A stretch of DNA of 64,000 nucleotides from Streptomyces abikoensis (lineage in GTDB: Bacteria > Actinomycetota > Actinomycetes > Streptomycetales > Streptomycetaceae). Positions 16,812 through 25,494 of the stretch are shown here, piece by piece (position 1 is the first letter of the stretch; every line of letters starts with the position of its first letter). A program made the position numbers and the translations under genes. The notes below the pieces were generated by a model. That model had not been told where the DNA came from. It worked only from the letters and a program-made list of their open reading frames with translations, and ran no database searches. The stretch covers positions 372,001 through 436,000 of the forward strand of contig NZ_BMRT01000001.1 of the NCBI RefSeq assembly GCF_014648775.1, in the 5' to 3' direction.

Positions 16812-16916
16812 ATGGCATCAGACGAACGGTGTGTCTGCTGCCCGGTGTCCGGAGTCCGGTCCCGATGTCCGGTCCCGATCGAGGAGAACGATCGATGGAA
16901 GCCGCGTACGACCTGA
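16812..16916 (+). CDS. possible 34-residue Cys-rich leader peptide
   Basis: An ATG at 16812 behind AAAAGAG opens a 34-codon frame with CVCCP near residues 7-11 and another Cys at 19, ending at 16916, so it overlaps the start of the ACP-like fragment in another frame. It could be a leader that couples translation to the next gene, or it could be chance. Support is weak. Confidence 0.25.
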   Translation: MASDERCVCCPVSGVRSRCPVPIEENDRWKPRTT

Positions 16917-16996
16917 TGACCCGTCTGCTCACCGACCACTTCGACGTCCCCGGGGGGATCGACTCCGTCGCCGCGCCGGTGCGGCCGGGGCGGTGA
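16895..16996 (+). pseudogene. 33-residue ACP-like fragment before the ketosynthase
   Basis: The ATG at 16895 has a good ribosome site (GAGGAGAA). The peptide begins MEAAYDLMTRLLTDHFDVP, which resembles helix I and the following loop of an acyl carrier protein, but stops after 33 residues instead of about 80. The rest of the four-helix bundle is missing; GIDSV near its end recalls an ACP phosphopantetheine site but has no surrounding helix. Its stop overlaps the GTG start of the ketosynthase by 4 bases (GTGA). Likely an ACP gene with a large internal deletion, kept as a translational starter, or a coincidental short gene. Confidence 0.5.
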
Positions 16997-18216
16997 GCGA
17001 GCGGGAGGTCGCGGTCACCGGGCTCGGCATGGTGACCCCGGCCGGCATCGGCCGCGAGGCGACCTGGGACGGGCTGTGCGCGGGCGTGGGCCTCGGCGCC
17101 CACGACGACGAACTGGCCGGGCTGCCGGTCGACTTCTCCTGCCGGGTGCCCGGCTTCGACGCCGGGGCGCTGGTGGGCCGGCAGGTCGCCTGGCGCAGCG
17201 ACCGCTTCATCCACCTGGCGCTGGTCGCCGCACGCGAGGCGGTGGCCGACGCCGCGCTGGACCCGGCGGCCTGGGACGGCGCCCGGGTGGCGGTCGTCAT
17301 GGGCGTGGGGGGCAACAGCGCGGACCGCTGGTACCAGGAGTACGAGAACCTGGCCGAGGGCCGCATCGAGGCCATCTCCCCCACCGCTCTGCTGCGTTCG
17401 CTGCCCAACATGGCCGCGGCCGAGGTCTCCACGGACCTCCGGGCGCTGGGACCGTGCCTGACCACGTCCACCGCCTGCGCCTCGGGGGCGACGGCGATCG
17501 GCGTCGCCCGGGACCTGCTGCGCTCGGGCGCCTGCGACATCGCGATCGCCGGGGGAACCGAGTGCGCCCGGCTCCCCATGGCCTCGGCCGCCTTCCACCG
17601 GATGCGGGCGCTCTCGGGGCGCCGCCACGACCCGGCCGGGGCGTCCCGGCCGTTCGACGCCGAGCGCGACGGTTTCGTCCTGGGCGAGGGCGCGGCCGTG
17701 CTCGTCCTCGAGCGGCCGCGGGACGCCCGTGCCCGGGGTGCCCGCCCACGTGGTCTGCTGTCCGGCTACGGCGCCTCCAGCGACGGCCTTCACCCCACCT
17801 ACCCCGACCCCGACGGCGCCGGCGCCCGGCGGGCGCTGGAGGCCGCGCTCGCGGACGCCCGCGCCGGCGTCGAGGAGGTGCACCACGTCACCGCGCACGG
17901 CAACGCCTCGCCGGCCGGCGACCAGGTGGAGGCGACCCTGCTGTGCGCGGTGTTCGGCGCTCCGCCACCGGTGACCTCGCTCAAGGGGGTGATCGGCCAC
18001 TCGCTCGGCGCCGCCGGGGCGATCAACGCCGCCTGCACGGTCCTGGCCCTGGAGCGGCAGCTCGTGCCGCCCACCGCCAATCTCGACCGCCTCGACGACG
18101 GGATCGACCTGGACGTGGTGACGAAGGTGCCCCGGCGGCACCGCATGGACGGGGCGATCAGCAACGCGTTCGGCCACGGCGGCCAGAACGCCGTCCTGTT
18201 CTTCCGGTCCGCGTGA
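16993..18216 (+). CDS. beta-ketoacyl-ACP synthase (KAS II/FabF type)
   Basis: A 407-residue condensing enzyme that extends acyl-ACP with malonyl-ACP. The active-site Cys is in TTSTACASGATAIG near residue 163, the two catalytic His are in HVTAHGNASPAGDQVE near 300 and GHSLGAAG near 337, and the Lys is in SLKGVIGH, so the CHH triad is intact. It starts with GTG at 16993, inside the stop of the ACP-like fragment, and its stop overlaps the MMPL start by 4 bases (GTGA). Lack of a complete ACP, ketoreductase or malonyltransferase nearby means it must work with proteins from elsewhere. It probably builds or trims a lipid handled by the MMPL protein. Confidence 0.9.
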   Translation: MSEREVAVTGLGMVTPAGIGREATWDGLCAGVGLGAHDDELAGLPVDFSCRVPGFDAGALVGRQVAWRSDRFIHLALVAAREAVADAALDPAAWDGARVAVVMGVGGNSADRWYQEYENLAEGRIEAISPTALLRSLPNMAAAEVSTDLRALGPCLTTSTACASGATAIGVARDLLRSGACDIAIAGGTECARLPMASAAFHRMRALSGRRHDPAGASRPFDAERDGFVLGEGAAVLVLERPRDARARGARPRGLLSGYGASSDGLHPTYPDPDGAGARRALEAALADARAGVEEVHHVTAHGNASPAGDQVEATLLCAVFGAPPPVTSLKGVIGHSLGAAGAINAACTVLALERQLVPPTANLDRLDDGIDLDVVTKVPRRHRMDGAISNAFGHGGQNAVLFFRSA

Positions 18217-20495
18217 CGCCCCCCGGGGATCTCGACGCGGCGGCCCTGACACCGGGACCCCTCGGTGCCGGGGCCCCCGCGCGCGCCGGTGGGCCCGCGG
18301 CCGGCCGGCTCGGGCGGGCACGCCCGTGGCTGGTCCCGGCGGCGGCCGCCCTGCTCACGCTGCTCCTGGCGGCGGTGGGCGCGGGCACCTCCGGACGGCT
18401 GGCCAACGGCGGCTACTTCGCCTCGGGGACGGAGTCGGCGCGTGCCGACCGGCTGCTGGCCGACCGCTTCGGCGCCGGCGCCCCCGATCTCGTCCTGCTC
18501 GTCCGTGCCGAGGGCGGCGTGGACTCGGAGCGGGCCCGGGAGGAGGGGCTGCGGCTGACCCGGCGGCTCGCCGACTCCGCCGGGGTGGCGAGCGTCCGCT
18601 CGTACTGGACGGGCGAGGACGCGCAGCTGCGCGCCGAGGACGGTACGGCCGCGCTGGTCACGGCCGATCTCGCGGGGGCCGACCGGGACGCGGCCCGCAC
18701 CGCCGAGACGCTCGTGCCCCGCCTCACGGGCGGCCACGGCGCGCTGACCGTCTCCGCGACCGGCACCGCGTGGGTGAGCGTGGAGGCGAAGCGCTACAGC
18801 GGGGCGGACCTGGTGCGGGCCGAACTGGTGGCGGCCCCCCTGACCCTGCTGCTGCTCGTGCTCGCGCTGCGGTCGCTGGTGGCCGCGCTCGTCCCGCTGC
18901 TGATCGGCGCGGTCTCGGTCGTCGGCACGATCGCGGTGCTGCGGCTGCTCACCTACGCGATGCCGGTGTCGGTGTTCGCGATGAACCTCACCAGCGCCCT
19001 GGGGTTCGGGCTGGCCGTGGACTACGGCCTGTTCCTCGTCACCCGCTACCGGGAGGAGCTACGGGACGGGCGTCCCGTCGAGGCCGCCGTGCGGCGCACG
19101 GCGCGCCGCGCGGGGCGTACGGTCCTGGTCTCCGCCTGCGCGGTGGCGCTGTCGATGTCGGCGCTGTTGGTGCTGCCGCTGTCCTTCCTGCGGTCGATGG
19201 CCTGCGCGGGCATGGCCGTCGCGCTGTTCGCGGCGGCCGCGGCGACGCTGCTCGTGCCGCCCGTGCTCGCCCTCCTCGGCACCCGGATCGACCGCTGGGA
19301 CCCGCTGCGCGCCCTGCGCCGGGGCCGGGCGGCGGGGCCGCCACGCCCGGACAGCCCGTTCTGGCGGCGGGTCGCGCGCACGGTGACCAGGCGGCCGCTG
19401 TGGTTCGGCCTGGCCTGCGCGGCGGTCCTGCTGCTGATGGCCTCGCCCTTCGCCCACGTGCGCTTCGGCCTGTCCGACGACCGGGTGCTGCCCGCCGGCT
19501 CCGAGGCGCACCGCACCGCCGACGCGATCCGCGCGGGCTTCGCCGCCCCCGCCGACCGCACCCTCGCGATCGTGCTGCCGGACGTGGACCCCGCACGGGA
19601 CGCCGCGACCCTGAGGGCGTACGAGCGCGACGTGTCGGACCAGCGGTCGGTGCGCTCGGTGGGCTGGGCTCGGTCCGGGGCGGGCGCGGGATCCGGCGAG
19701 GCCGCCGGATCCGGCAAGGGCGCGGTGCTGATGGTGGCCGGGGCGCGGGAGCCGTACACGCGGGCCGCGCAGGACCTGGTGCGGACGCTGCGGGCCCTGC
19801 CGGGCCCGCCGGGCGAGCACCTGGTCACCGGGCGGGCGGCGCTGCTCGCCGACACCAAGGACGCGGTACGGGCCCGGCTGCCGCTGGCGGCGGGCATCGC
19901 GGCGGCCACGACGTGGCTGATGCTGTTCGTGCTCACCGGCAGCGTGGTGCTCCCGCTGAAGGCGCTGCTCATCGGCGCGCTGAGCCTGGGCACGAGCTTC
20001 GGGGCGCTGGTGTTCGGCTTCCAGGACGAGCATCTGCGGCCCGTGGTGGGGGACTTCACGTCCACCGGGACGGTGGAGATGACGATGCCGCTGCTGCTGT
20101 TCGCCATCGCGTTCGGGCTGGCGATCGACTACGAGATCTTCCTGCTCTCCCGGGTCAGGGAGCACTATCTGCTGACCGGCGACAACCGGGGAGCGGTGGT
20201 GGAGGGCGTCGCGCGGACCGGGCGGCTGGTGACGACGGGCGCGCTGGCGGTGGCCGTGGTCACGGGGGCGCTGGTCACCTCCGGGGTGACGCAGCTCAAG
20301 CTGCTGGGGACGGGGCTGGCCACGGCGGTGCTCGTCGACGCGGTGCTGGTGCGGGGGGTTCTCGTGCCGGCTTATCTGACGGTGGCCGGGCGGCTCAACT
20401 GGTGGGCGCCGGGGTGGGTCGCGCGGCTGCACGGTCGGTTCCGTGCGCGGCTCGCGTCGGAGCGGGGGCGGCTCGCGTCGGAGCGGGGGCGCTGA
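18213..20495 (+). CDS. MMPL family transporter
   Basis: A 760-residue RND-type protein of the MmpL group, which exports lipids or lipid-linked metabolites. Two similar halves are seen, each with one N-terminal membrane helix, a large outer domain and a five-helix bundle. The first half has LGFGLAVDYGLFLVTRYREEL near residue 270 and the second has IAFGLAIDYEIFLLSRVREHY near 635; both carry the Asp-Tyr signature used for proton coupling. The GTG start overlaps the ketosynthase stop. The C-terminus ends in a duplicated RLASERG from a 21-bp tandem repeat. It likely exports the product of the coupled ketosynthase. Confidence 0.9.
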   Translation: MTPPGDLDAAALTPGPLGAGAPARAGGPAAGRLGRARPWLVPAAAALLTLLLAAVGAGTSGRLANGGYFASGTESARADRLLADRFGAGAPDLVLLVRAEGGVDSERAREEGLRLTRRLADSAGVASVRSYWTGEDAQLRAEDGTAALVTADLAGADRDAARTAETLVPRLTGGHGALTVSATGTAWVSVEAKRYSGADLVRAELVAAPLTLLLLVLALRSLVAALVPLLIGAVSVVGTIAVLRLLTYAMPVSVFAMNLTSALGFGLAVDYGLFLVTRYREELRDGRPVEAAVRRTARRAGRTVLVSACAVALSMSALLVLPLSFLRSMACAGMAVALFAAAAATLLVPPVLALLGTRIDRWDPLRALRRGRAAGPPRPDSPFWRRVARTVTRRPLWFGLACAAVLLLMASPFAHVRFGLSDDRVLPAGSEAHRTADAIRAGFAAPADRTLAIVLPDVDPARDAATLRAYERDVSDQRSVRSVGWARSGAGAGSGEAAGSGKGAVLMVAGAREPYTRAAQDLVRTLRALPGPPGEHLVTGRAALLADTKDAVRARLPLAAGIAAATTWLMLFVLTGSVVLPLKALLIGALSLGTSFGALVFGFQDEHLRPVVGDFTSTGTVEMTMPLLLFAIAFGLAIDYEIFLLSRVREHYLLTGDNRGAVVEGVARTGRLVTTGALAVAVVTGALVTSGVTQLKLLGTGLATAVLVDAVLVRGVLVPAYLTVAGRLNWWAPGWVARLHGRFRARLASERGRLASERGR

Positions 20496-20512
20496 GGCCG
20501 GTTCGCGCGGGC

Positions 20513-20562
20513 GGCCCGGGCGGGACCGGAGGGGGACGGACCCCTCCGGCCCCGCCCGGGCC
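20513..20562. terminator. bidirectional terminator between MMPL and alcohol dehydrogenase
   Basis: A 21-bp stem with one mismatch: GGCCCGGGCGGG then CCGGAGGGG pair with CCCCTCCGG then CCCGCCCGGGCC around a 6-base loop. It lies between two convergent genes and can serve both. Confidence 0.88.
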
Positions 20563-20609
20563 TCACCACCGTGTGGGCCGGTCTGGTCGCCGGCCGTTCG
20601 TTCGCCGCG

Positions 20610-21662
20610 TCAGATCGTCTGTGCGTCTATCACGAAGCGGTACCTCACGTCGCTGGTCAGGACCCTTTCGTACGCCTCGTTGATCCGGTCCGCGCCGATC
20701 ACCTCGACGTCGGCGCCGATGCCGTGCCCGGCGCAGAAGTCCAGCATCTCCTGGGTCTCCCGGATGCCGCCGATCATCGACCCGGCGAGGGTGCGGCGCC
20801 GGCGGAAGAGGGAGCCGGAGACGACCGGCAGCGGGTTCTCGGGGGCGCCGAGCTGGACCATGACGCCGTCGGTGCGCAGCAGGCCCAGGAAGGCGTTGAG
20901 GTCCAGATCGGCCGAGACGGTGTTGAGGATCAGGTCGAAGCCGTCCGCCAGGGCCTCGAACGTGGCCGGGTCGGACGTGGCGTGGTAGTGGTCGGCGCCC
21001 AGGCGCAGGCCGTCGTCCTTCTTGCGGAGGGACTGGCTGAGGACGGTCACCTCGGCGCCCATCGCGTGGGCGATCTTCACGGCCATGTGGCCCAGGCCGC
21101 CCAGGCCGATGACGGCGACCTTCTTCCCGGGGCCGGCCTGCCAGTGGGCGAGGGGCGAGTAGACGGTGATGCCCGCGCACAGCAAGGGCGCGGCGGCGTC
21201 CAGGGGGATGCCGTCGGGCACGCGCAGGACGTAGTTCTCGTCGACGACGATGTGCGTGGAGTAGCCGCCCTGGGTGAACTCGCCGTCGCGGCCGGTGGCG
21301 GCGTAGGTGCCGACCGGGCCTCTCGCGCCGGTGCAGTACTGCTCCAGGCCGGCCCGGCAGTTGTCGCACTCGCGGCAGGAGTCGACGAAGCAGCCGACGC
21401 CGACCCGGTCACCGGGCGCGTGGCGGGTGACCCCGGCGCCGACCTCGGCGACGACGCCGGCGATCTCGTGGCCGGGCACGATCGGGAACGTCTCGTGCCC
21501 CCACTCGCCGCGCACGGTGTGGATGTCGGAGTGGCAGATGCCGGAGTACTTGATCTCGATCAGGACGTCGTGCTCGCCCAGCGCGCGGCGGGTGACGGTG
21601 GTGCGCTCCAGCGGCGCCTTGGGGGCGGGGGCCGCGTACGCGTGGACAGTGGTGTGGGTCAT
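20610..21662 (-). CDS. zinc-dependent NAD(P) alcohol dehydrogenase (YahK/CAD type)
   Basis: A 350-residue medium-chain dehydrogenase that interconverts alcohols and aldehydes. Catalytic zinc ligands are seen in GICHSDIHT (Cys) and PGHEIAG (His-Glu); the structural zinc site is [15 protein letters not shown] near residues 98-112; the nucleotide-binding loop is [11 protein letters not shown] near 180. The ATG at 21662 starts the normal N-terminus. It is transcribed divergently from an XRE regulator 118 bases away, which is probably its controller. Confidence 0.92.
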   Translation of the reverse strand: MTHTTVHAYAAPAPKAPLERTTVTRRALGEHDVLIEIKYSGICHSDIHTVRGEWGHETFPIVPGHEIAGVVAEVGAGVTRHAPGDRVGVGCFVDSCRECDNCRAGLEQYCTGARGPVGTYAATGRDGEFTQGGYSTHIVVDENYVLRVPDGIPLDAAAPLLCAGITVYSPLAHWQAGPGKKVAVIGLGGLGHMAVKIAHAMGAEVTVLSQSLRKKDDGLRLGADHYHATSDPATFEALADGFDLILNTVSADLDLNAFLGLLRTDGVMVQLGAPENPLPVVSGSLFRRRRTLAGSMIGGIRETQEMLDFCAGHGIGADVEVIGADRINEAYERVLTSDVRYRFVIDAQTI

Positions 21663-21767
21663 GGGCTCGATCCTGCTGTTCGTCTCACCCGGTAACCAGG
21701 ACTCGGCTGGAAGTACGCTTGCGGTTCCTACCACTGGCAGGGTCACCCTCCGTCCGGCGCGCCCCCG

Positions 21768-21773
21768 CATACT
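21768..21773 (+). promoter_or_regulatory. possible -10 element, leaderless start of the XRE regulator
   Basis: CATACT ends 7 bases before the ATG at 21781, and no purine-rich ribosome site stands between. This arrangement would put the transcript start at or next to the start codon, as in leaderless mRNAs common in Streptomyces. No clear -35 is seen. Confidence 0.4.
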
Positions 21774-21780
21774 GGTGGGT

Positions 21781-22659
21781 ATGGATCAGCGCACCGAGCT
21801 CAGCGAGTTCCTCCGCTCCCGCCGCGCCCGGCTGCGGCCGGAGGACGTCGGGCTGACGCCGTACGGGGGCAGGCGGCGGGTGCCGGGGCTGCGGCGTGAG
21901 GAGCTGGCGCAGCTGGCCGGGGTGAGCGTCGCGTACTACACGCGGCTCGAGCAGGGGCACGGGCAGAACGTGTCCGCCTCGGTGCTGGAGGCGATAGCCG
22001 GTGCCCTGCGGCTCAGCGATACGGAGCGGGACCACCTCGGTCGTCTGGTCAGGCCCGTCCCGAGCCGCTCGCGCGCCGCGCGCCCGCAGCGGGTCCGGCC
22101 CACCCTGCAGCAGTTGCTCGACACCATGGAGGGCGTCCCGGCGTATGTGCTGGGTCGGCGTACGGACGTCATCGCCTGGAACCGGCTGGCCTGCGCGCTG
22201 CTCGGCGACTTCCCCGCCGTGCCGCCGCAGCAGCGCAACATGGTCCGGCAGCTCTTCCTCGACCCCGCCGCGCGCGAGCTGTACGTGGAGTGGGAGGCCA
22301 AGGCGGCCGACCTCGTCGCCTGTCTGCGGCTGGAGGCCGGGCGCCATCCGGACGATCCCAAGCTGGCGGCCCTGGTGGGCGAGCTGTCCGTCAAGAGCGA
22401 GGAGTTCCGGCGCCTGTGGGCGGCCCACAACGTGCGGGACAAGGGCCACGGCGTGAAGCGGCTGCTGCATCCGCTGGTGGGCGAGCTGACCGTGGCGTGC
22501 GAGACGTTCGTCCTGCCCGCCGATCAGGACCAGGTGCTGGTGACCTATCACGCCGAGCCCGGCTCGCCGTCCGCCGAGTCGCTGCGGCTGCTGGCCAGTT
22601 GGACCCTGGAGGCCGCTCCGGCGGAGCATTCGGTTCCCGCGGCGCGACCCGGCGCGTAG
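21781..22659 (+). CDS. XRE/MmyB-type HTH transcriptional regulator
   Basis: A 292-residue regulator. The N-terminal HTH (about 10-80) reads [17 protein letters not shown], then [24 protein letters not shown], typical of the family. The C-terminal part (about 100-270) is the MmyB ligand-binding type: [25 protein letters not shown], and FEVPADQDQ-like [20 protein letters not shown] near 245. Such genes commonly stand divergent to an oxidoreductase they control, as here with the alcohol dehydrogenase. The ATG at 21781 may be leaderless. Confidence 0.92.
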   Translation: MDQRTELSEFLRSRRARLRPEDVGLTPYGGRRRVPGLRREELAQLAGVSVAYYTRLEQGHGQNVSASVLEAIAGALRLSDTERDHLGRLVRPVPSRSRAARPQRVRPTLQQLLDTMEGVPAYVLGRRTDVIAWNRLACALLGDFPAVPPQQRNMVRQLFLDPAARELYVEWEAKAADLVACLRLEAGRHPDDPKLAALVGELSVKSEEFRRLWAAHNVRDKGHGVKRLLHPLVGELTVACETFVLPADQDQVLVTYHAEPGSPSAESLRLLASWTLEAAPAEHSVPAARPGA

Positions 22660-22676
22660 TCGACGCGCCGGGTCGC
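22644..22676. terminator. terminator between XRE regulator and protease
   Basis: A perfect 13-bp stem, GCGACCCGGCGCG with CGCGCCGGGTCGC, around a 7-base loop. The regulator's stop codon lies in the loop, and the convergent protease gene ends 8 bases beyond the hairpin, so it can serve both genes. Confidence 0.88.
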
Positions 22677-22683
22677 TTCATCG

Positions 22684-23574
22684 TCAGGGCAGTTGGGCGC
22701 CGGTCGCCCGGAGGGCGGCGGGCACGGGCTGGAAGAACGTCTCGCCGCCGGACGAGCAGTCGCCGCTGCCGCCGGAGGTGAGGCCGAGCGCGGTGTCGCC
22801 GTCGAAGAGCGCGCCGCCGCTGTCGCCGGGCTCGGCGCAGACGTTGGTGCCGATCAGGCCGTCGACCTGGCCCTCCGCGTAGTTGACGGTGACGTTGAGG
22901 GCGGTGACCTGGCCGTCGTGGACCTGGGTGGTGCTGCCGCTGCGCCGGACGTTCTCGCCGACGCGCGCCTCGCCGGCCTTGGCGATGCTCTGCTGCCCGC
23001 CGTCGTAGAGGTCCACGGAGCTGGGATGGTCGGCGCTGCCGGTGTAGCGCACGAGGGCGTAGTCGTGGCCGGGGAACTCGGCGACCTCGGTGGAGCCGAT
23101 CGCCGCGCCGATCTGCGAGTCGGACCAGTCGCCCGACGCCTTGCCGCAGTGCCCGGCGGTGAGGAAGTACGGCTGGCCGTCCTTGGTGACGTTGAACCCC
23201 AGCGAGCAGCGCACTCCGCTGCCCCAGATGGCGTCGCCGCCCGCGACGAACGGGCGCAGGACGCCCGCGGTCCGTTTGATCGTCGCCTTGTCGCCGAGGT
23301 CGGCGACGGCCTTGCGCACCTGGTCCAGGCGGGCGCCCTTGACGGTGCTGTCGACGGTCACGACGAGCTTGTGGAGCTTGGGGTCGACCGCCCAGGCGGT
23401 GCCGGGGACGGCGGCGTGGGCGTTCAGTTCCGCTCTGGCGGAGGCCAGTTCGGCGGCGGAGTGGGGGACGGGGGCCGCCTGGGCGCTCTGGAGGGTGAGC
23501 GAGGCCGTGGCCAGGGCCACGGCTCCGGCGACGGCCAGGGCGGCACGGCGCCCGGGTACGCGTGAGTGGTTCAA
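22684..23574 (-). CDS. secreted serine protease, streptogrisin (S1E) type
   Basis: A 296-residue prepro-protease of the chymotrypsin fold. The start is TTG at 23574, chosen because AGGAGG lies 8 bases before it and it begins a signal peptide (HSRVPGRRAALAVAGAVALA...SAQA, cleaved near residue 33). A propeptide follows (about 34-115). The mature enzyme shows the triad His in FLTAGHC near 141, Asp in GHDYALVRY near 170 and Ser in EPGDSGGAL near 250, plus Cys pairs for disulphides. It is exported and self-processed, degrading proteins outside the cell. Confidence 0.93.
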   Translation of the reverse strand: MNHSRVPGRRAALAVAGAVALATASLTLQSAQAAPVPHSAAELASARAELNAHAAVPGTAWAVDPKLHKLVVTVDSTVKGARLDQVRKAVADLGDKATIKRTAGVLRPFVAGGDAIWGSGVRCSLGFNVTKDGQPYFLTAGHCGKASGDWSDSQIGAAIGSTEVAEFPGHDYALVRYTGSADHPSSVDLYDGGQQSIAKAGEARVGENVRRSGSTTQVHDGQVTALNVTVNYAEGQVDGLIGTNVCAEPGDSGGALFDGDTALGLTSGGSGDCSSGGETFFQPVPAALRATGAQLP

Positions 23575-23960
23575 CTCGTCGACCTCCTGCGAGTGGGGGT
23601 GTGCCCGGCGCGCGCACCGCGCGTCCGGGCCCGGAGGATTCGTACGGCACAGCAGCGACCGCACGTCGCGTGCATGCCAAGAGTTGCCGGACGAGTGTCC
23701 CGTCCGGACACGCGGACGCACAAGAAGACATCCGGACGCACACGACCGCTCACGAACGCCCACCCGGCCCGGCTCCGCCGACGGTCCGCCGGGCGAGCGT
23801 CAGAGGTCACGCTCACGTTCGCCCGTGACGGGACACCGTGCGCGGCCCGTGCGCATAACGGACGGTGAGGGCCGCGACTGTCCGGTAACCGCCGTTCCCC
23901 CTCGGTCGGTCAGCGCCGCCACGGCCGGTTCCGCGTGGCCGTCGGTGTGGGCCCGGGCCG
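23575..23960. other. 386-base region upstream of the protease, no gene seen
   Basis: It separates the protease start from the end of the MNIO operon and should hold the protease promoter and the terminator of the operon. Frames crossing it are Arg/Pro/Gly-rich, without ribosome sites. Short near-repeats of gtgtccgg/gcgtccg occur at 23690-23740. I could not name a promoter with confidence. Confidence 0.5.
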
Positions 23961-24995
23961 TCAGGAGCAGCCACCACCGCCGCAGCTGGAGCCGGAGGAG
24001 CAGCTGGAGCTGGAGGAGCAGCTGTGGCCGCTCGAACAGCTGTGACCGCCCGAGTGTCCGGAGTGACCGGAGTGGCCGGAACCGCTCGTGCCGCTGTCGC
24101 CGCCGGTGTCGAGGACGGCTCCGCCGCAGGAGGAAGCGGACGACGTGGCGGTCGCGGACGTCGAGGACGACGACGATGTCGTGGCCGAGGAGCCGCGGGA
24201 GCGGCCGGTCCGGCTCGTGGCACCGGCCCGATGGGTCGTACGGGTCCTGGTCGCCTCTATCAGCTGGGCCCTGAGCTTCTTGTCCGGTACGCGGCCGTGC
24301 ACGGCCACTACGCCCGCCGCCCCGCCGGGGTGCTCCCCGACGGACTTCCGGCTCCAGGAGGCATCGGTGTTGATCAACCGGACGACGTTCCTGCCGAAGT
24401 CGGTGCAGGGGTCGCACGACTTGTGGGGGCCGTACGCCACCCGGACCAGGACCCCGGCCAGGGCGAGCGCCAGCAGGACGACGCCCAGGGGCCGGAAGGC
24501 GGCCGGGAAGAGCAGGACGACACCGGCGACGGCCCCGACGACCAGCGCCGCCGTCTGCGCGCGGGCCACGCGCTCCCAGTGCGCCTGGACACCTCGCGGC
24601 AGCAGCATGTCCAGCTTCTCCAGGGACCGGCCGATCGCGTGGACGAGGGGATCGCGGCGCAACTCCCGGACCACGATCCGCAGGGAGTTGCTCCAGCCCG
24701 CGCCGCAGTGCTTGAGCAGGGCGCGCTCCACGGCGTTGTGCGCGGTGGCGTCTCCCACGGCCACCTTGCCGTCGCGCACGGTGACGCGCCCGTCGGCGTG
24801 CATGGCGGTGATGACGGTGTCGGCGACGCGTTCCACGCCGCCGAGGAGACAGGCCACGCCGAGCACGTCCGGGAAGTCCTCGGCAGTGGGCGGGACGCTC
24901 CGACCGCGGGCCTGCCGGCGGACGCGCCACAGCAGGACGGAGGGCACGGCGATCAGCGCCGCGCAGCACAGCGTCACGAGAATGGCGTACAGCAT
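23961..24995 (-). CDS. TIGR04222-type membrane protein with His/Cys-rich tail, likely MNIO substrate
   Basis: A 344-residue protein. One membrane helix at the N-terminus (about 3-23) is followed by a soluble region (DFPDVLGVACLLGGVERVADTVITAM, LLKHCGAGWSNSLR), two helices (about 148-185) and another soluble region with GPHKSCDPCTDFG. The last 60 residues are a low-complexity Ser/Gly tail with repeated Gly-His-Ser and seven Cys, ending GGGGCS. The body resembles the TIGR04222 membrane family, whose members often carry such tails. It lies 19 bases after the partner gene in a DUF692 operon. DUF692/MNIO enzymes modify Cys residues in peptides, so this tail is the likely target. Confidence 0.82.
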   Translation of the reverse strand: MLYAILVTLCCAALIAVPSVLLWRVRRQARGRSVPPTAEDFPDVLGVACLLGGVERVADTVITAMHADGRVTVRDGKVAVGDATAHNAVERALLKHCGAGWSNSLRIVVRELRRDPLVHAIGRSLEKLDMLLPRGVQAHWERVARAQTAALVVGAVAGVVLLFPAAFRPLGVVLLALALAGVLVRVAYGPHKSCDPCTDFGRNVVRLINTDASWSRKSVGEHPGGAAGVVAVHGRVPDKKLRAQLIEATRTRTTHRAGATSRTGRSRGSSATTSSSSSTSATATSSASSCGGAVLDTGGDSGTSGSGHSGHSGHSGGHSCSSGHSCSSSSSCSSGSSCGGGGCS

Positions 24996-25014
24996 GGGAT
25001 CGATTGCCTTTCGG

Positions 25015-25494
25015 TCAGCGCGCGAAACGCAGCCGGCGCAGGACGGCGGCCACCCGGCGGCGCGGGCGCCCCGGGGCCGGTGCGGCGGGGCCGGTCCGTT
25101 CGGCCAGCCACGCGGTGAGCCGGCGGACCCGGTCCGGGTCGGTCACGGCGCCCGTGCGCAGCAGGTGGCGGGCGAAGTCCAGGGCGTCCCGGCGGTATCC
25201 GTCGGCCATGGGGCGGCCCCGGGCGTAGCCGAGGAAGAGGTCGCGGAAGTCGTCGCCGAGGATCTCCGCCGGTTCGGGGGCGATCTTGCGGACGACGCCG
25301 AGGCGCTTGGCGAGGAGCGCGCGGCGCTGGACGTCCAGGCGGGCCGGGTCGAAGCCGGGCGGGGGCGGGGCGTCCGCGACGAGCGCGGAGAGGAGGGCGA
25401 GCTGGGCCTCGGCGAGCCGGCGCCGGGCGGCGCCGGTGTCCGGGGCGGGGCGCCGCTCGCCGGGTGCCACGGCGCGAGTGATCGGGTCAGCCAT
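25015..25494 (-). CDS. small helical partner protein of the MNIO operon
   Basis: A 159-residue soluble protein, mostly helical, with [33 protein letters not shown] near residue 35 and a Trp/Arg C-terminal helix region ([12 protein letters not shown]). The ATG at 25494 overlaps the oxidase stop by 8 bases, so the two are translationally coupled. In known DUF692 systems the oxidase works with a small partner that recruits the substrate; position and size fit that role, but I see no recognised partner-domain motif. Function inferred from context. Confidence 0.72.
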   Translation of the reverse strand: MADPITRAVAPGERRPAPDTGAARRRLAEAQLALLSALVADAPPPPGFDPARLDVQRRALLAKRLGVVRKIAPEPAEILGDDFRDLFLGYARGRPMADGYRRDALDFARHLLRTGAVTDPDRVRRLTAWLAERTGPAAPAPGRPRRRVAAVLRRLRFAR

